64,000 bases of DNA from Marinobacter sp. 1-4A (GTDB lineage Bacteria; Pseudomonadota; Gammaproteobacteria; Pseudomonadales; Oleiphilaceae): assembly GCF_016597725.1 (NCBI RefSeq), contig NZ_VCGY01000004.1, positions 124,001 through 188,000 of the forward strand, in the 5' to 3' direction. This document shows, piece after piece, positions 37,070-45,915 of this stretch. The stretch's first letter is position 1. Each line of letters opens with the position of its first letter. A model generated the notes under the pieces. The model saw only the letters and a program-made list of their open reading frames with translations. It searched no databases and was not told where the DNA came from. Both the position numbers and the translations under genes were made by a program.

Positions 37070-38683
37070 ATGGCCAATCAGATTACCTCAGACACACTGG
37101 TTATTGGCGGCGGTATCGCTGGCATAGTTACGACGCTAGAACTTCTTCGGGCGGGCAAAACCGTTACATTGGTAGACCGGGATACACCTGAGCGTCTGGG
37201 AGGGCTAGCATTGTGGGCGTTTGGCGGTATGGCTTTGGTTGATACTCCGCTGCAACGCAAAATGGGTATTCCGGATAACCCCGAGCGCGCCTTGAAAGAC
37301 TGGATCAGCTTTGGTGAGCTAGATACTGAAGACGAGCACTCCCTCGCTTGGGCCCGTTACTATGTGCAGAATTCTTGCAGTGAGGTGTATGACTGGCTGA
37401 AAGCCGAAGGTATAAAGTTTTTGCCTGCGGTGAACTGGGTTGAGCGGGGGCGGTTAGGTGAAGGGAACAGTGTGCCGCGCTATCACATAGTGTTTGGAAC
37501 CTCCCGAGAGCTTACCCGCACTCTGATTGCGGCCATGCGGGATGCCGGAATAGGCAATCGCCTCACAGTATTGCATCAGCACAGCATTAGTTCATTGGAG
37601 AGCCGTGATGGTCGCGTTACCGGTGCCATTGGCACCAATGATAGAACGGGTGAACCGATCCACTTAACGGCCCAGACGGTGGTGGTAGCGACTGGTGGAA
37701 TCAACGGGAACCATCAACAAACCCGTGCCAACTGGCCAAAAGATCGACCCATGCCAAAAGCCATGTTGAATGGTGCCCATCCTTACGCCGATGGGAAACT
37801 CCATCACGAAGTGGCCGACAAACTCGGTGGCAATATCGTTAACGCTGGGGAAATGTGGAACTACGCCGCTGGCTTCCCCCATCCTTATCCGCACTTTAAA
37901 GGCCACGGCCTATCAACCATCCCTTGCAAATCTGCCCTGTGGCTCGACCATAAAGGCAGGCGGATTGGCCCGGAGCCACTGGTAACCGGCTTTGATACCC
38001 ACTGGCTATGCCAGCGTGTTGCCGAGCAGGAGCAGCCATGGACCTGGCACCTGCTGAACTGGCGCATTGCAGCCAAAGAATTTGCCATCTCCGGCGCGGA
38101 GCACAACCAGCGTATACGCGACAAACAGTTGGTTCGTTTTGTGTTCGAAACCTTGACCGGCAACCACAATCTGGTCAAGCAGATGGCTCGTGAAAGCGAT
38201 GACTTCCTCGTTGCAGACACGCTCGTTGAGTTAGCCGAGAAAATGAATGCGCTGACCCGCTCCCACGATGTTGACCCAGCCACGTTGCAGGCTACGGCTG
38301 ATGCGTTCGATGCAAACTTTGCGGCTGGCAGCAAGCTGGAAAACGATGATCAAATCCGCCGCATAATGCATGCCCGCAAATGGGGGCCGGATAAGCTGCG
38401 CACCTGCAAGCCTGCGCCGCTGCAAAAGAAAGGCACCGGGCCATTTATCGCTGTGCGCATGCAACTGATTACACGCAAAAGCCTCGGAGGCTTGCGTACC
38501 GATCTTATGTCCCGTGCGCTTGGAGCCGACAATAAGCCCATACCCGGGCTTTACTGTGTGGGTGAAGCTGCTGGTTTTGGTGGGGGCGGCTGTAATGGCA
38601 AACGATCTCTTGAAGGCACGTTTTTACCGGGCTGCATTATGACCGCCCGGGCAGCAGCAAGATCCATTTTAGCCAGAGCCTAG
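37070..38683 (+). CDS. FAD-binding dehydrogenase, KstD/fumarate reductase-like
   Basis: A 537-residue flavoprotein with N-terminal FAD-binding 'LVIGGGIAGIVTTLELLRAGK' and C-terminal 'GLYCVGEAAGFGGGGCNGKRSLEG', typical of the 3-ketosteroid dehydrogenase/fumarate reductase flavoprotein family. Members add or remove hydrogen across a carbon-carbon bond next to a carbonyl. The substrate is unknown. AAGGAG precedes the ATG. First gene of a run with the ThDP enzyme and GMC oxidoreductase. Confidence 0.83.
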   Translation: MANQITSDTLVIGGGIAGIVTTLELLRAGKTVTLVDRDTPERLGGLALWAFGGMALVDTPLQRKMGIPDNPERALKDWISFGELDTEDEHSLAWARYYVQNSCSEVYDWLKAEGIKFLPAVNWVERGRLGEGNSVPRYHIVFGTSRELTRTLIAAMRDAGIGNRLTVLHQHSISSLESRDGRVTGAIGTNDRTGEPIHLTAQTVVVATGGINGNHQQTRANWPKDRPMPKAMLNGAHPYADGKLHHEVADKLGGNIVNAGEMWNYAAGFPHPYPHFKGHGLSTIPCKSALWLDHKGRRIGPEPLVTGFDTHWLCQRVAEQEQPWTWHLLNWRIAAKEFAISGAEHNQRIRDKQLVRFVFETLTGNHNLVKQMARESDDFLVADTLVELAEKMNALTRSHDVDPATLQATADAFDANFAAGSKLENDDQIRRIMHARKWGPDKLRTCKPAPLQKKGTGPFIAVRMQLITRKSLGGLRTDLMSRALGADNKPIPGLYCVGEAAGFGGGGCNGKRSLEGTFLPGCIMTARAAARSILARA

Positions 38684-38759
38684 TTGAGAGCAGTACAACA
38701 ATGATCAAGCTTGCATACGCGGTACTAACCGTGACAAGACAAAAATAAGGAGATTTCCC

Positions 38760-40415
38760 ATGAACGGCGCACAAGCCTTGATGAAAACCCTGGTGGATGC
38801 TGGTATCGAAGTTTGTTTCAGCAATCCCGGAACCAGCGAAATGCACTTTGTAGCGGCGCTTGATGATGAACCGAAAATGCGCGCCGTGCTGGCGTTGTTT
38901 GAAGGGGTGGCAACCGGTGCGGCAGATGGTTACGCCAGAATGGCCGACAAACCTGCCGCCACTCTGCTGCACCTAGGTTGCGGGCTCGGTAATGGTTTGG
39001 CAAACCTGCACAATGCCCGCAAAGGCAAGGTGCCGGTGGTAAACATTGTAGGGGACCACGCTGTTGCCCACGTGAAATACGATGCGCAGTTGCAGTCTGA
39101 TATTGAAACTGTAGCTCGCAATGTGTCACCGGGTTTTGTCCGTACGTCACAAACTACCGCTGAATTGTGTAAAGACGCGGTAGAAGCCATCACAACCGCC
39201 CGCGGCCTGCCCGGCCAAGTGGCCACGTTGATCCTGCCCGCCGATGTCTCTTGGGGAGAGGGGGGTAGCCCATGCGCGCTTCCGGCGCAGGTAGCGCCCC
39301 CGGCTGCCGATGATGGTGCCGTTCGCGCTGTGGTGGACGCCATTCGCTCCGGCAAAAAGACAGCACTGCTACTTGGGGGCCGGGCTTTGCGAGAGCCGGC
39401 ATTGATGGCGGCCGCTAAGGTTGCCGCTGCAAACGGTGTGACGCTGCTTGCAGAAACCTTTCCGACTCGTATGGAGCGTGGAGAAGGCCTGCCGCCGGTT
39501 GAGCGTGTAGCCTATTTGGCGGAACTGGCAGGCGTTCAACTGGCCGACATTGATCACCTGATTTTGGTAGACAGCAAGGCGCCCGTTTCCTTCTTTGCCT
39601 ACCCTGGCAAAAAGAGCTATCTGGTGCCGGATACTTGCACGGTTCACACCCTGTCCCGCCCAGAACAAGACGCTCTGGCCAGCCTTGAAACGCTGGTCGC
39701 GGCATTGGGAGCCGACAAAGCTCAGCCCGAGACTCAAAAACTGCAGCGCCCATCGGCACCTCGTGGTCGCCTCTCAGCACCCAAAGTCTGCAAGGCCGTA
39801 GGCCACTACCTGCCAGAGAATGCCATTATTATCGACGAGGCCATTACTTCAGGACTGATGCTGAATGCCATGACCGCAGGCTCGCCCCGTCATGACATGA
39901 TTGCCTTGACCGGAGGTGCCATTGGTCAGGGCCTGCCCAACGCAGTCGGCGCGGCTATTGCTTGCCCGGAACGGCCAGTGATTGCACTGATCGGCGATGG
40001 CACCGCCATGTACACCATTCAAGCCCTTTGGACCATGGCCCGTGAGCAGTTGAATGTCACCACCATTATATTCAACAACGCTTCTTACTCGGTGCTGAAC
40101 ATAGAGCTGGAGCGAGTGGGTGCAGAAGATGCCGGAGACAAGGCCAAATCTCAGTTGGACCTGAACGGGCCGGTGCTGAACTTTGCCCAGTTGGCGCAGG
40201 GCATGGGGGTTCATGGCGTTCGGGTAGACACCGCTGAAGCCTTCAATCACGCACTTGAATATGCGTTGTCACAGCCGGGCCCACACTTGATCGAAGCCAT
40301 GGTGCCGGAATCCCTCAACGGACTGAAACGCAAAATTCTACCTTGGGTGCTGCGTTCGTTACCGAGCTTGCCTTTGTCGGTCACCCGTACCCTAAAAAAC
40401 AAGATCGCGCCCTGA
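38760..40415 (+). CDS. Thiamine diphosphate enzyme, acetolactate synthase large-subunit-like
   Basis: A 551-residue ThDP enzyme with the three usual domains. The activating glutamate is E48 ('ALFEGVATGAADGYAR') and the ThDP/Mg site is 'GDGTAMYTIQALWTMARE' through 'IIFNN'. Overall it looks closer to benzoylformate decarboxylase/IlvX-type proteins than to biosynthetic IlvB, and no small regulatory subunit gene is adjacent. Probable role is decarboxylation or carboligation of a 2-oxo acid. AAGGAGA precedes the ATG. Confidence 0.83.
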   Translation: MNGAQALMKTLVDAGIEVCFSNPGTSEMHFVAALDDEPKMRAVLALFEGVATGAADGYARMADKPAATLLHLGCGLGNGLANLHNARKGKVPVVNIVGDHAVAHVKYDAQLQSDIETVARNVSPGFVRTSQTTAELCKDAVEAITTARGLPGQVATLILPADVSWGEGGSPCALPAQVAPPAADDGAVRAVVDAIRSGKKTALLLGGRALREPALMAAAKVAAANGVTLLAETFPTRMERGEGLPPVERVAYLAELAGVQLADIDHLILVDSKAPVSFFAYPGKKSYLVPDTCTVHTLSRPEQDALASLETLVAALGADKAQPETQKLQRPSAPRGRLSAPKVCKAVGHYLPENAIIIDEAITSGLMLNAMTAGSPRHDMIALTGGAIGQGLPNAVGAAIACPERPVIALIGDGTAMYTIQALWTMAREQLNVTTIIFNNASYSVLNIELERVGAEDAGDKAKSQLDLNGPVLNFAQLAQGMGVHGVRVDTAEAFNHALEYALSQPGPHLIEAMVPESLNGLKRKILPWVLRSLPSLPLSVTRTLKNKIAP

Positions 40416-40424
40416 CCGGTCAAC

Positions 40425-40447
40425 GGGCAACCTCTGGCCGGTTGCCC
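40425..40447. terminator. Intercistronic hairpin
   Basis: GGGCAACC and GGTTGCCC form a perfect 8-bp stem with a seven-base loop between the ThDP enzyme and GMC genes. There is no T-tract, so it may set relative expression or mRNA stability rather than end transcription. Confidence 0.4.
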
Positions 40448-40481
40448 TGATGCCATAAAGATCAGCAAAACAGGAACCGCC

Positions 40482-42104
40482 ATGTACGACTACATCATCA
40501 TCGGGGCTGGATCTGCCGGCTGTGTGTTGGCCAACCGACTGTCGGAAGATCCGGGTAACCGGGTTTGCCTGCTAGAGGCTGGTCCCAGTGATCGCACCCA
40601 CTGGATACGCAACTGCAACCCCTTGAATATGTTGATGTTGATGAACAGCCGTACATACAACTGGCGCTATCATACCGAGCCGGATGAATACACCGGCAAT
40701 CGCCCGTTTTTCTGGCCTCGGGGCCGAGCGCTGGGAGGGTCTAGCTCCATCAATGCCATGATTTACACCCGTGGCCACCCGCAGGATTTCGACCACTGGG
40801 CCTCACTCGGCAACCCCGGCTGGGATTACCAGAGTGTGCTGCCCTGGTTCCGTCACTCGGAACGGCAGGAACGCGGTGCTGATGGTTGTCATGGCAATCA
40901 AGGCACCATGGATGTTGTGGATACCAACTACCATTTTCCTGTCAGTGAGGCTTTTGTGGATGCCTGCGGTGAAGCTGGCGAAACCATTAGAAAAGACTTC
41001 AATGATGGAGAACAGGAAGGTTGTGGTTTTTTTCAGGTAACCCAGACACCTTCAGGGCAGCGGGCAAACAGCGCTTACTCATTTTTGGACGAAGCCTTGG
41101 TTCGGCCCAATCTTACCGTTCTAACGGGCGTGCATGTCACCCGAATTTGTTTTGATGGTAAGGTTGCCACCGGGGTGGAATTTGCTCGGAACGGGCAGCG
41201 GGGTAAGCGTGACATTCTGACGGCCACTAGAGAAGTTATCCTCAGTGCCGGTGTTATCAATTCACCGCAGCTACTGAAGCTCTCTGGTGTGGGCCCGGCC
41301 GCTGAGCTGACGGCCCATGGCATTCCATTGGTCCATGATTTGCCGGGCGTTGGTGAAAACTTGCAGGATCATCCCGATGTCATCATTCGCTGCCGGGACA
41401 AGACCGGTACCTCGCTGGCGGTCGCTCCGACCCGTAACAGCGTGGCTTTTTTCATGCGGATGCTGAGGCAGAAAAACTTCGTGTTTACGCCCACGGATTG
41501 TGGTGGTTTTGTACGCTCGCACCCAGATGAGTCTATCCCAGATCTGCAACTGCAGTTTGCCGCCATCCGGATGCAGCCCCATGGCCGTGGCTTGTTCACA
41601 TCACTGCGAGCGGGATTCGTGCTTCATATCTGCCATCTCCGCCCAGAGAGTCGCGGCAGTGTAAGGCTACGCAGTGCTGATCCGTTTGTGCATCCGTTTA
41701 TTCATGCCAACTACTTTGGCCGGAAAAAAGAGCTTGATGCTCTGGTGCGGGGTATTCGTCTGGGCCGTGAGATTCTCGCCCAGCCAGCCATGGAACGCTT
41801 CCACGGCGGTGAGGAGAGCCCGGGCCCAATGGTTCAGAGCGATGACCAATTGCGCCAGTGGATACGAAAAAATGTTGAGACGGTCTATCACACGGCAGGC
41901 ACCTGCGCCATGGGAGTAGATGCCATGGCTGTGGTGGGTTCAGAGTTGCGGGTTCATGGAGTGAAGAGGTTGCGAGTTGTCGATTCGTCTGTGATGCCGA
42001 CCATTACCGGCAGCAATATTCATGCACCGACTGTGATGATTGCCGAGAAGGGTGCTTACAGTATTTTGAACGCACCGGAACAGGCTCTGAATACCTCTGG
42101 GTAA
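40482..42104 (+). CDS. GMC family FAD oxidoreductase (choline/alcohol dehydrogenase-like)
   Basis: A 540-residue GMC flavoprotein. FAD binding: 'IIGAGSAGCVLANRLSEDP'; GMC signature 1: 'GRALGGSSSINAMIYTRGH'; C-terminal catalytic region 'VYHTAGTCAMG' and 'ITGSNIHAPTVMIAEK'. It oxidises an alcohol to an aldehyde or ketone. Though similar to BetA, it lies apart from any betBI genes and beside oxidoreductases of a catabolic run, so choline is not assumed. AGGAACC precedes the ATG. Confidence 0.88.
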   Translation: MYDYIIIGAGSAGCVLANRLSEDPGNRVCLLEAGPSDRTHWIRNCNPLNMLMLMNSRTYNWRYHTEPDEYTGNRPFFWPRGRALGGSSSINAMIYTRGHPQDFDHWASLGNPGWDYQSVLPWFRHSERQERGADGCHGNQGTMDVVDTNYHFPVSEAFVDACGEAGETIRKDFNDGEQEGCGFFQVTQTPSGQRANSAYSFLDEALVRPNLTVLTGVHVTRICFDGKVATGVEFARNGQRGKRDILTATREVILSAGVINSPQLLKLSGVGPAAELTAHGIPLVHDLPGVGENLQDHPDVIIRCRDKTGTSLAVAPTRNSVAFFMRMLRQKNFVFTPTDCGGFVRSHPDESIPDLQLQFAAIRMQPHGRGLFTSLRAGFVLHICHLRPESRGSVRLRSADPFVHPFIHANYFGRKKELDALVRGIRLGREILAQPAMERFHGGEESPGPMVQSDDQLRQWIRKNVETVYHTAGTCAMGVDAMAVVGSELRVHGVKRLRVVDSSVMPTITGSNIHAPTVMIAEKGAYSILNAPEQALNTSG

Positions 42105-42308
42105 ACGAGTAGAGGGTCATTCTGGCAGGCTGCAGGGGCTATCTCCGAACCCAACTTTCGAGCGATGCTTATCGGTACACTTGTGTGTGCAAGAGGTTGG
42201 AGTGGCGTGTTATATCAAAAAAATGTCTTATTCTATCGATATTGTCTCGGCAGCCTTTGCGAAAATCAACGTTAACATTGGTTAGAAAATAACAACAAGG
42301 AAACTCAG

Positions 42309-43811
42309 GTGGCCATAAAACACTACGACATCATCATTATTGGTGCCGGGCTCTCCGGCATTGGAACGGCATGTCACATTGCACGGGAACACCCTGAAAA
42401 ATCTCTTGCGATACTGGAGCGCCGTGAAAACGTGGGAGGCACTTGGGATCTGTTTCGTTATCCCGGCATACGCTCGGATTCCGACATGGCCAGCTTCGGG
42501 TTTAACTTCAAGCCTTGGTATTCCGAAAACGTATTAGCCCAAGGCGACGATATACGTGAGTATGTGCGCGAAACGGCAGAAGAATTCGGATTGTACGAGA
42601 AGATCAAATTTGGCCTGAAAATCAAGAACTCTAATTGGTCGACCAAAGAACAAAAGTGGATAGTTTCTTGTGTACAGGAAGCAACGGGTGAGGAGGCAGT
42701 GCTTAGCTGCAACTTCCTGGTTAACTGTGCCGGATATTACAACTTCGACCAGGGCTATCGCCCAAGCTTCCCCAAGGAAGACGTGTTTAAAGGGGATATT
42801 GTTCACCCCCAGAGCTTGCCTAAAGATTTCGATTATAGCGGAAAGAAAGTGGTGGTCATCGGTAGTGGTGCTACTGCAGTAACGCTGGTGCCAGCCATGG
42901 CGAAAAAAGCTGCAAAAGTTACCATGCTGCAACGCTCACCTACTTACATTATGTCCCTACCGAACACCGACAAGATGTCGATGGTGTTGAACAAAGTATT
43001 ACCAAGGGCTTGGGTGTTCAAACTGGCCCGCAGGCGCAACATTCTTTTCCAGCGCGCTCTTTACTTAGCTTGCCAACGTTGGCCTAACACGATGCGAAAG
43101 ATGTTTTTGTCGCATATGTACAAACATGCGCCAAACATTGATAAACGTCATCTTACACCTGAGTACATGCCGTGGGATCAGCGCCTGTGTGCTGCGCCTG
43201 ATGGAGACTTTTTTGAAAGCTTGCGCTCGGGGAAGGCAACTATCGTAACCGACCATATCGACCGCTTTGATGAAACCGGCATTGTGTTGAATACAGGCCA
43301 GCATATTGCCGCAGATATTGTTGTGGCTGCGACAGGGTTGGACGTTCAGTTGATGGGTGGGTCGACACTCAGCATCGACAATGAAGAAGTGAACCTGCCC
43401 GGAAAAATGGCGTACAAGGGCATTATGATTCAAGACGTACCCAATTACGGGTGGATTTTTGGATATACCAACGCGCCCTGGACCCTCAAATGCGATATTG
43501 GTGGGCGCTATTTATGTCGACTGCTTGCCCACATGGACAAAGCCGGAATGCGAGTCGCCACAGCGGTAGACACAGGGAGTAACGCGACCGATGCCAGTGT
43601 GCTGGAAGGGTTTGCACCTGGCTACATCATGCGGGCAATCGACAAAATGCCACGGCAGGGTAAGGCCGACCCATGGAGGATAACCATGCATTACGGTAAG
43701 GATAAAAAAATGCTAGTTAAAGACCCTGTGGATGATGGGAACCTGTTGTTTAAAGCTGCAGCTTCCACACCCTCCCGGGAGTCAGATCTTCAGCAAGCCG
43801 CTACGGCCTAA
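42309..43811 (+). CDS. Flavin-containing monooxygenase (Baeyer-Villiger type)
   Basis: A 500-residue class B monooxygenase with two dinucleotide motifs, 'IIGAGLSGIGTACHI' (FAD) and 'VVVIGSGATAVTLVPAM' (NADPH). The fingerprint region at 160-171 reads FKGDIVHPQSLP: the F, G and H fit but leucine replaces the tryptophan of FxGxxxHxxxW. Initiator GTG with AAGGAA upstream. It should insert oxygen next to a ketone or oxidise a heteroatom. It follows the GMC gene after a 204-base gap in which I see no gene. Confidence 0.88.
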   Translation: MAIKHYDIIIIGAGLSGIGTACHIAREHPEKSLAILERRENVGGTWDLFRYPGIRSDSDMASFGFNFKPWYSENVLAQGDDIREYVRETAEEFGLYEKIKFGLKIKNSNWSTKEQKWIVSCVQEATGEEAVLSCNFLVNCAGYYNFDQGYRPSFPKEDVFKGDIVHPQSLPKDFDYSGKKVVVIGSGATAVTLVPAMAKKAAKVTMLQRSPTYIMSLPNTDKMSMVLNKVLPRAWVFKLARRRNILFQRALYLACQRWPNTMRKMFLSHMYKHAPNIDKRHLTPEYMPWDQRLCAAPDGDFFESLRSGKATIVTDHIDRFDETGIVLNTGQHIAADIVVAATGLDVQLMGGSTLSIDNEEVNLPGKMAYKGIMIQDVPNYGWIFGYTNAPWTLKCDIGGRYLCRLLAHMDKAGMRVATAVDTGSNATDASVLEGFAPGYIMRAIDKMPRQGKADPWRITMHYGKDKKMLVKDPVDDGNLLFKAAASTPSRESDLQQAATA

Positions 43812-43926
43812 TACCAACCTACGATAAAAACGGGAAGGGTATGGATAAGGTGCACAGCGGCAAGCCGACGGTCATACTGATTGACGGGATGCGGAGCGAT
43901 CAGAATACTTTACGGGCTAGGCCTTA

Positions 43927-44379
43927 CTAAGGCGCCAATGCCGCCTTTACAAAACTTGCCAGTGCACCGCCAAGCTTCTCAGCTACCACACATTCTGGAA
44001 TCTTATGGCGCTTGGCCAAATATGTCGGGTCGTTGTAACCAAGCCATGCCTGTCCTGATTCGTCCTCCCAAACCAAGGCCTTAAGTGGCAGGTCTATCCC
44101 GACAGTTTGTGCGCACTTCATGAATGGGGTTCCGCCCTGTGGATTTCCAAAAATCAGCAACTCGGTAGGTCTAAGTACCATACCTGCTTTTTCAGCACCT
44201 GCTGCATGGTCTATGCGCGCAAACACGTTCAAGCCTTTGCTTTTCACAACGCCTTCGAACTTGTTCATGGTTTTCTGGGCGCTGTAAGGGCTCTTAACCG
44301 AAATCAGGCCATCAGCGGCTTGGGCTTGGGCGAATGCCATAACCAGAAAGAGTGCGACAGCGTACTTTATTGTCTTCAT
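43927..44379 (-). CDS. Exported DUF302 protein
   Basis: A 150-residue protein: signal peptide to about residue 21 ('AFAQAQA'), then a DUF302 domain ('VFARIDHAAGAEKAGM', 'LLIFGNPQGGTPFMKCAQTVG', 'LPLKALVWEDESGQAWLGYND'). The function of DUF302 is unknown; exported members are often stress or metal linked. A perfect palindrome lies 33 bases upstream of the start. Confidence 0.85.
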   Translation of the reverse strand: MKTIKYAVALFLVMAFAQAQAADGLISVKSPYSAQKTMNKFEGVVKSKGLNVFARIDHAAGAEKAGMVLRPTELLIFGNPQGGTPFMKCAQTVGIDLPLKALVWEDESGQAWLGYNDPTYLAKRHKIPECVVAEKLGGALASFVKAALAP

Positions 44380-44411
44380 GACCTACCTCGATGACGATGT
44401 TTGTGCCTGTA

Positions 44412-44430
44412 GTACGACATTCTGTCGTAC
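44412..44430. promoter_or_regulatory. Perfect 8-3-8 palindrome upstream of the DUF302 gene
   Basis: GTACGACA-TTC-TGTCGTAC, centred about 42 bases before the DUF302 start, the size and symmetry of a dimeric repressor operator. No regulator gene is adjacent, so the binding protein is unknown. The rest of the 268-base gap up to sstT shows no gene. Confidence 0.5.
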
Positions 44431-44647
44431 GTGATTTGAAAATCAGCCTATCACCTGATTTGCCCTCGATATAGGTATAAGGGCAAGTTAAGCGCGACAA
44501 TAGGGAAGAAGTAAACAATCAGCAGACAACCGAACATCATAATGATGAATGGCTACATGCCTCGTGGAATTAACGAGGGGATCTCGATGCGGTACCATAA
44601 GCGCCCACCAAGCATCCACTCCATTGAAAGAGCCGCGCGAGGTTTCC

Positions 44648-45871
44648 ATGTTTTCTGCACTGACCAACTTATTTCGACCGATCATGCGTTTGGGGCTTGT
44701 TTCTCAGATTGCTCTTGGCATTGTCGCCGGTGTTTTACTGGTGGTTGTATCACCTGATGCTGCTAGCTCGGTGGCGCTGCTTGGTCAGCTGTTTGTGAAG
44801 GCATTGAAAGCGGTCGCCCCGGTGTTGGTTTTTGTGTTGGTGGCGGCGGCCATTGCCGGCCACACTCAGGGGCAGCCCACCCACATACGTGGAGTGTTGC
44901 TGCTTTACATATTAGGAACACTTGCGGCAGCCGTGGTTGCTGTGGTCGCCAGCTTTCTGGTTCCAACTCAGCTATCGCTCGATTTGACCGGCGTCAGTGG
45001 TAATCCGCCGTCGAACATCGGCGAAATCCTTCATAATCTAGTGCTCAGCGCGGTAAGCAATCCGGTTAAAGCACTTATGGAGTCCAATTTTATTGCCATA
45101 CTTGTCTGGGCGGTTGGTTTCGGGTTTATGCTCCGTACAGCCAGCGATACCACTCAGCAAGGCCTTCAAGACTTGTCTGACGCCATCTCCGGGATTGTTC
45201 GTGGCGTGATTAGCCTTGCGCCTCTGGGTATTTTCGGATTGGTTGCCAATACACTTGCGGAGTCTGGTATCAGCGCTCTGTTAGGTTATGGCCAACTGCT
45301 GGCGGTTATTGTTGGCTGTATGTTGTTCGTGGCTCTGGTTACGAATCCACTCATTGTTTTCTGGCAGATTCGCAGCAATCCCTATCCGTTGGTGTTTGAA
45401 TGCTTACGAGGCAGTGCGATTACGGCCTTTTTTACGCGCAGTTCTGCAGCTAATATCCCCGTTAATCTGGAGCTGTCGGAGCGCCTGAAACTGGATCCCG
45501 ACACCTACTCGATTTCTATCCCTCTCGGTGCCACGGTAAACATGGCTGGCGCGGCGATTACCATTTCTGTGATTACCCTCGCTACGGCGCATACGCTTGG
45601 AATCCCGGTGGATTTTGGAACGGCGCTCCTACTTTGCGTCGTCTCGGCATTGGCAGCCTGTGGTGTGTCTGGCGTTGCTGGTGGGTCGCTTCTGCTGATC
45701 CCCTTGGCAACCAGTTTGTTCGGAATTCCAACGGAAGTAGCCATGCAAGCGGTTGCGATTGGTTTTGTGATTAGCGTGGTCCAAGATTCTATGGAGACAG
45801 CGCTGAACTCATCTACTGATGTATTATTTACCGCAGCTGCTTGTCGACGGGCTGACGCCAAGCAGCGTTAA
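44648..45871 (+). CDS. sstT: Serine/threonine:Na+ symporter
   Basis: A 407-residue dicarboxylate/amino acid:cation symporter of the SstT type, importing serine and threonine with sodium. Core motifs are '[19 protein letters not shown]' and '[19 protein letters not shown]'. The ATG at 44648 ([11 protein letters not shown]) has GAGG six bases upstream and matches SstT N-termini; the frame extends to 44549 without support. It stands alone, convergent with the TonB receptor gene. Confidence 0.92.
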   Translation: MFSALTNLFRPIMRLGLVSQIALGIVAGVLLVVVSPDAASSVALLGQLFVKALKAVAPVLVFVLVAAAIAGHTQGQPTHIRGVLLLYILGTLAAAVVAVVASFLVPTQLSLDLTGVSGNPPSNIGEILHNLVLSAVSNPVKALMESNFIAILVWAVGFGFMLRTASDTTQQGLQDLSDAISGIVRGVISLAPLGIFGLVANTLAESGISALLGYGQLLAVIVGCMLFVALVTNPLIVFWQIRSNPYPLVFECLRGSAITAFFTRSSAANIPVNLELSERLKLDPDTYSISIPLGATVNMAGAAITISVITLATAHTLGIPVDFGTALLLCVVSALAACGVSGVAGGSLLLIPLATSLFGIPTEVAMQAVAIGFVISVVQDSMETALNSSTDVLFTAAACRRADAKQR

Positions 45872-45915
45872 GCTATCTATGGAAAACCAGCGGTCGTTGG
45901 ACAGTGCTAACTATG

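Noticed and set aside
38760..40415. Biosynthetic acetolactate synthase ilvB
   Set aside because: No regulatory subunit gene or other ilv genes are adjacent, and the neighbours are catabolic oxidoreductases.
40482..42104. Choline dehydrogenase betA
   Set aside because: Sequence is GMC family, but no betB, betI or choline transporter is nearby.
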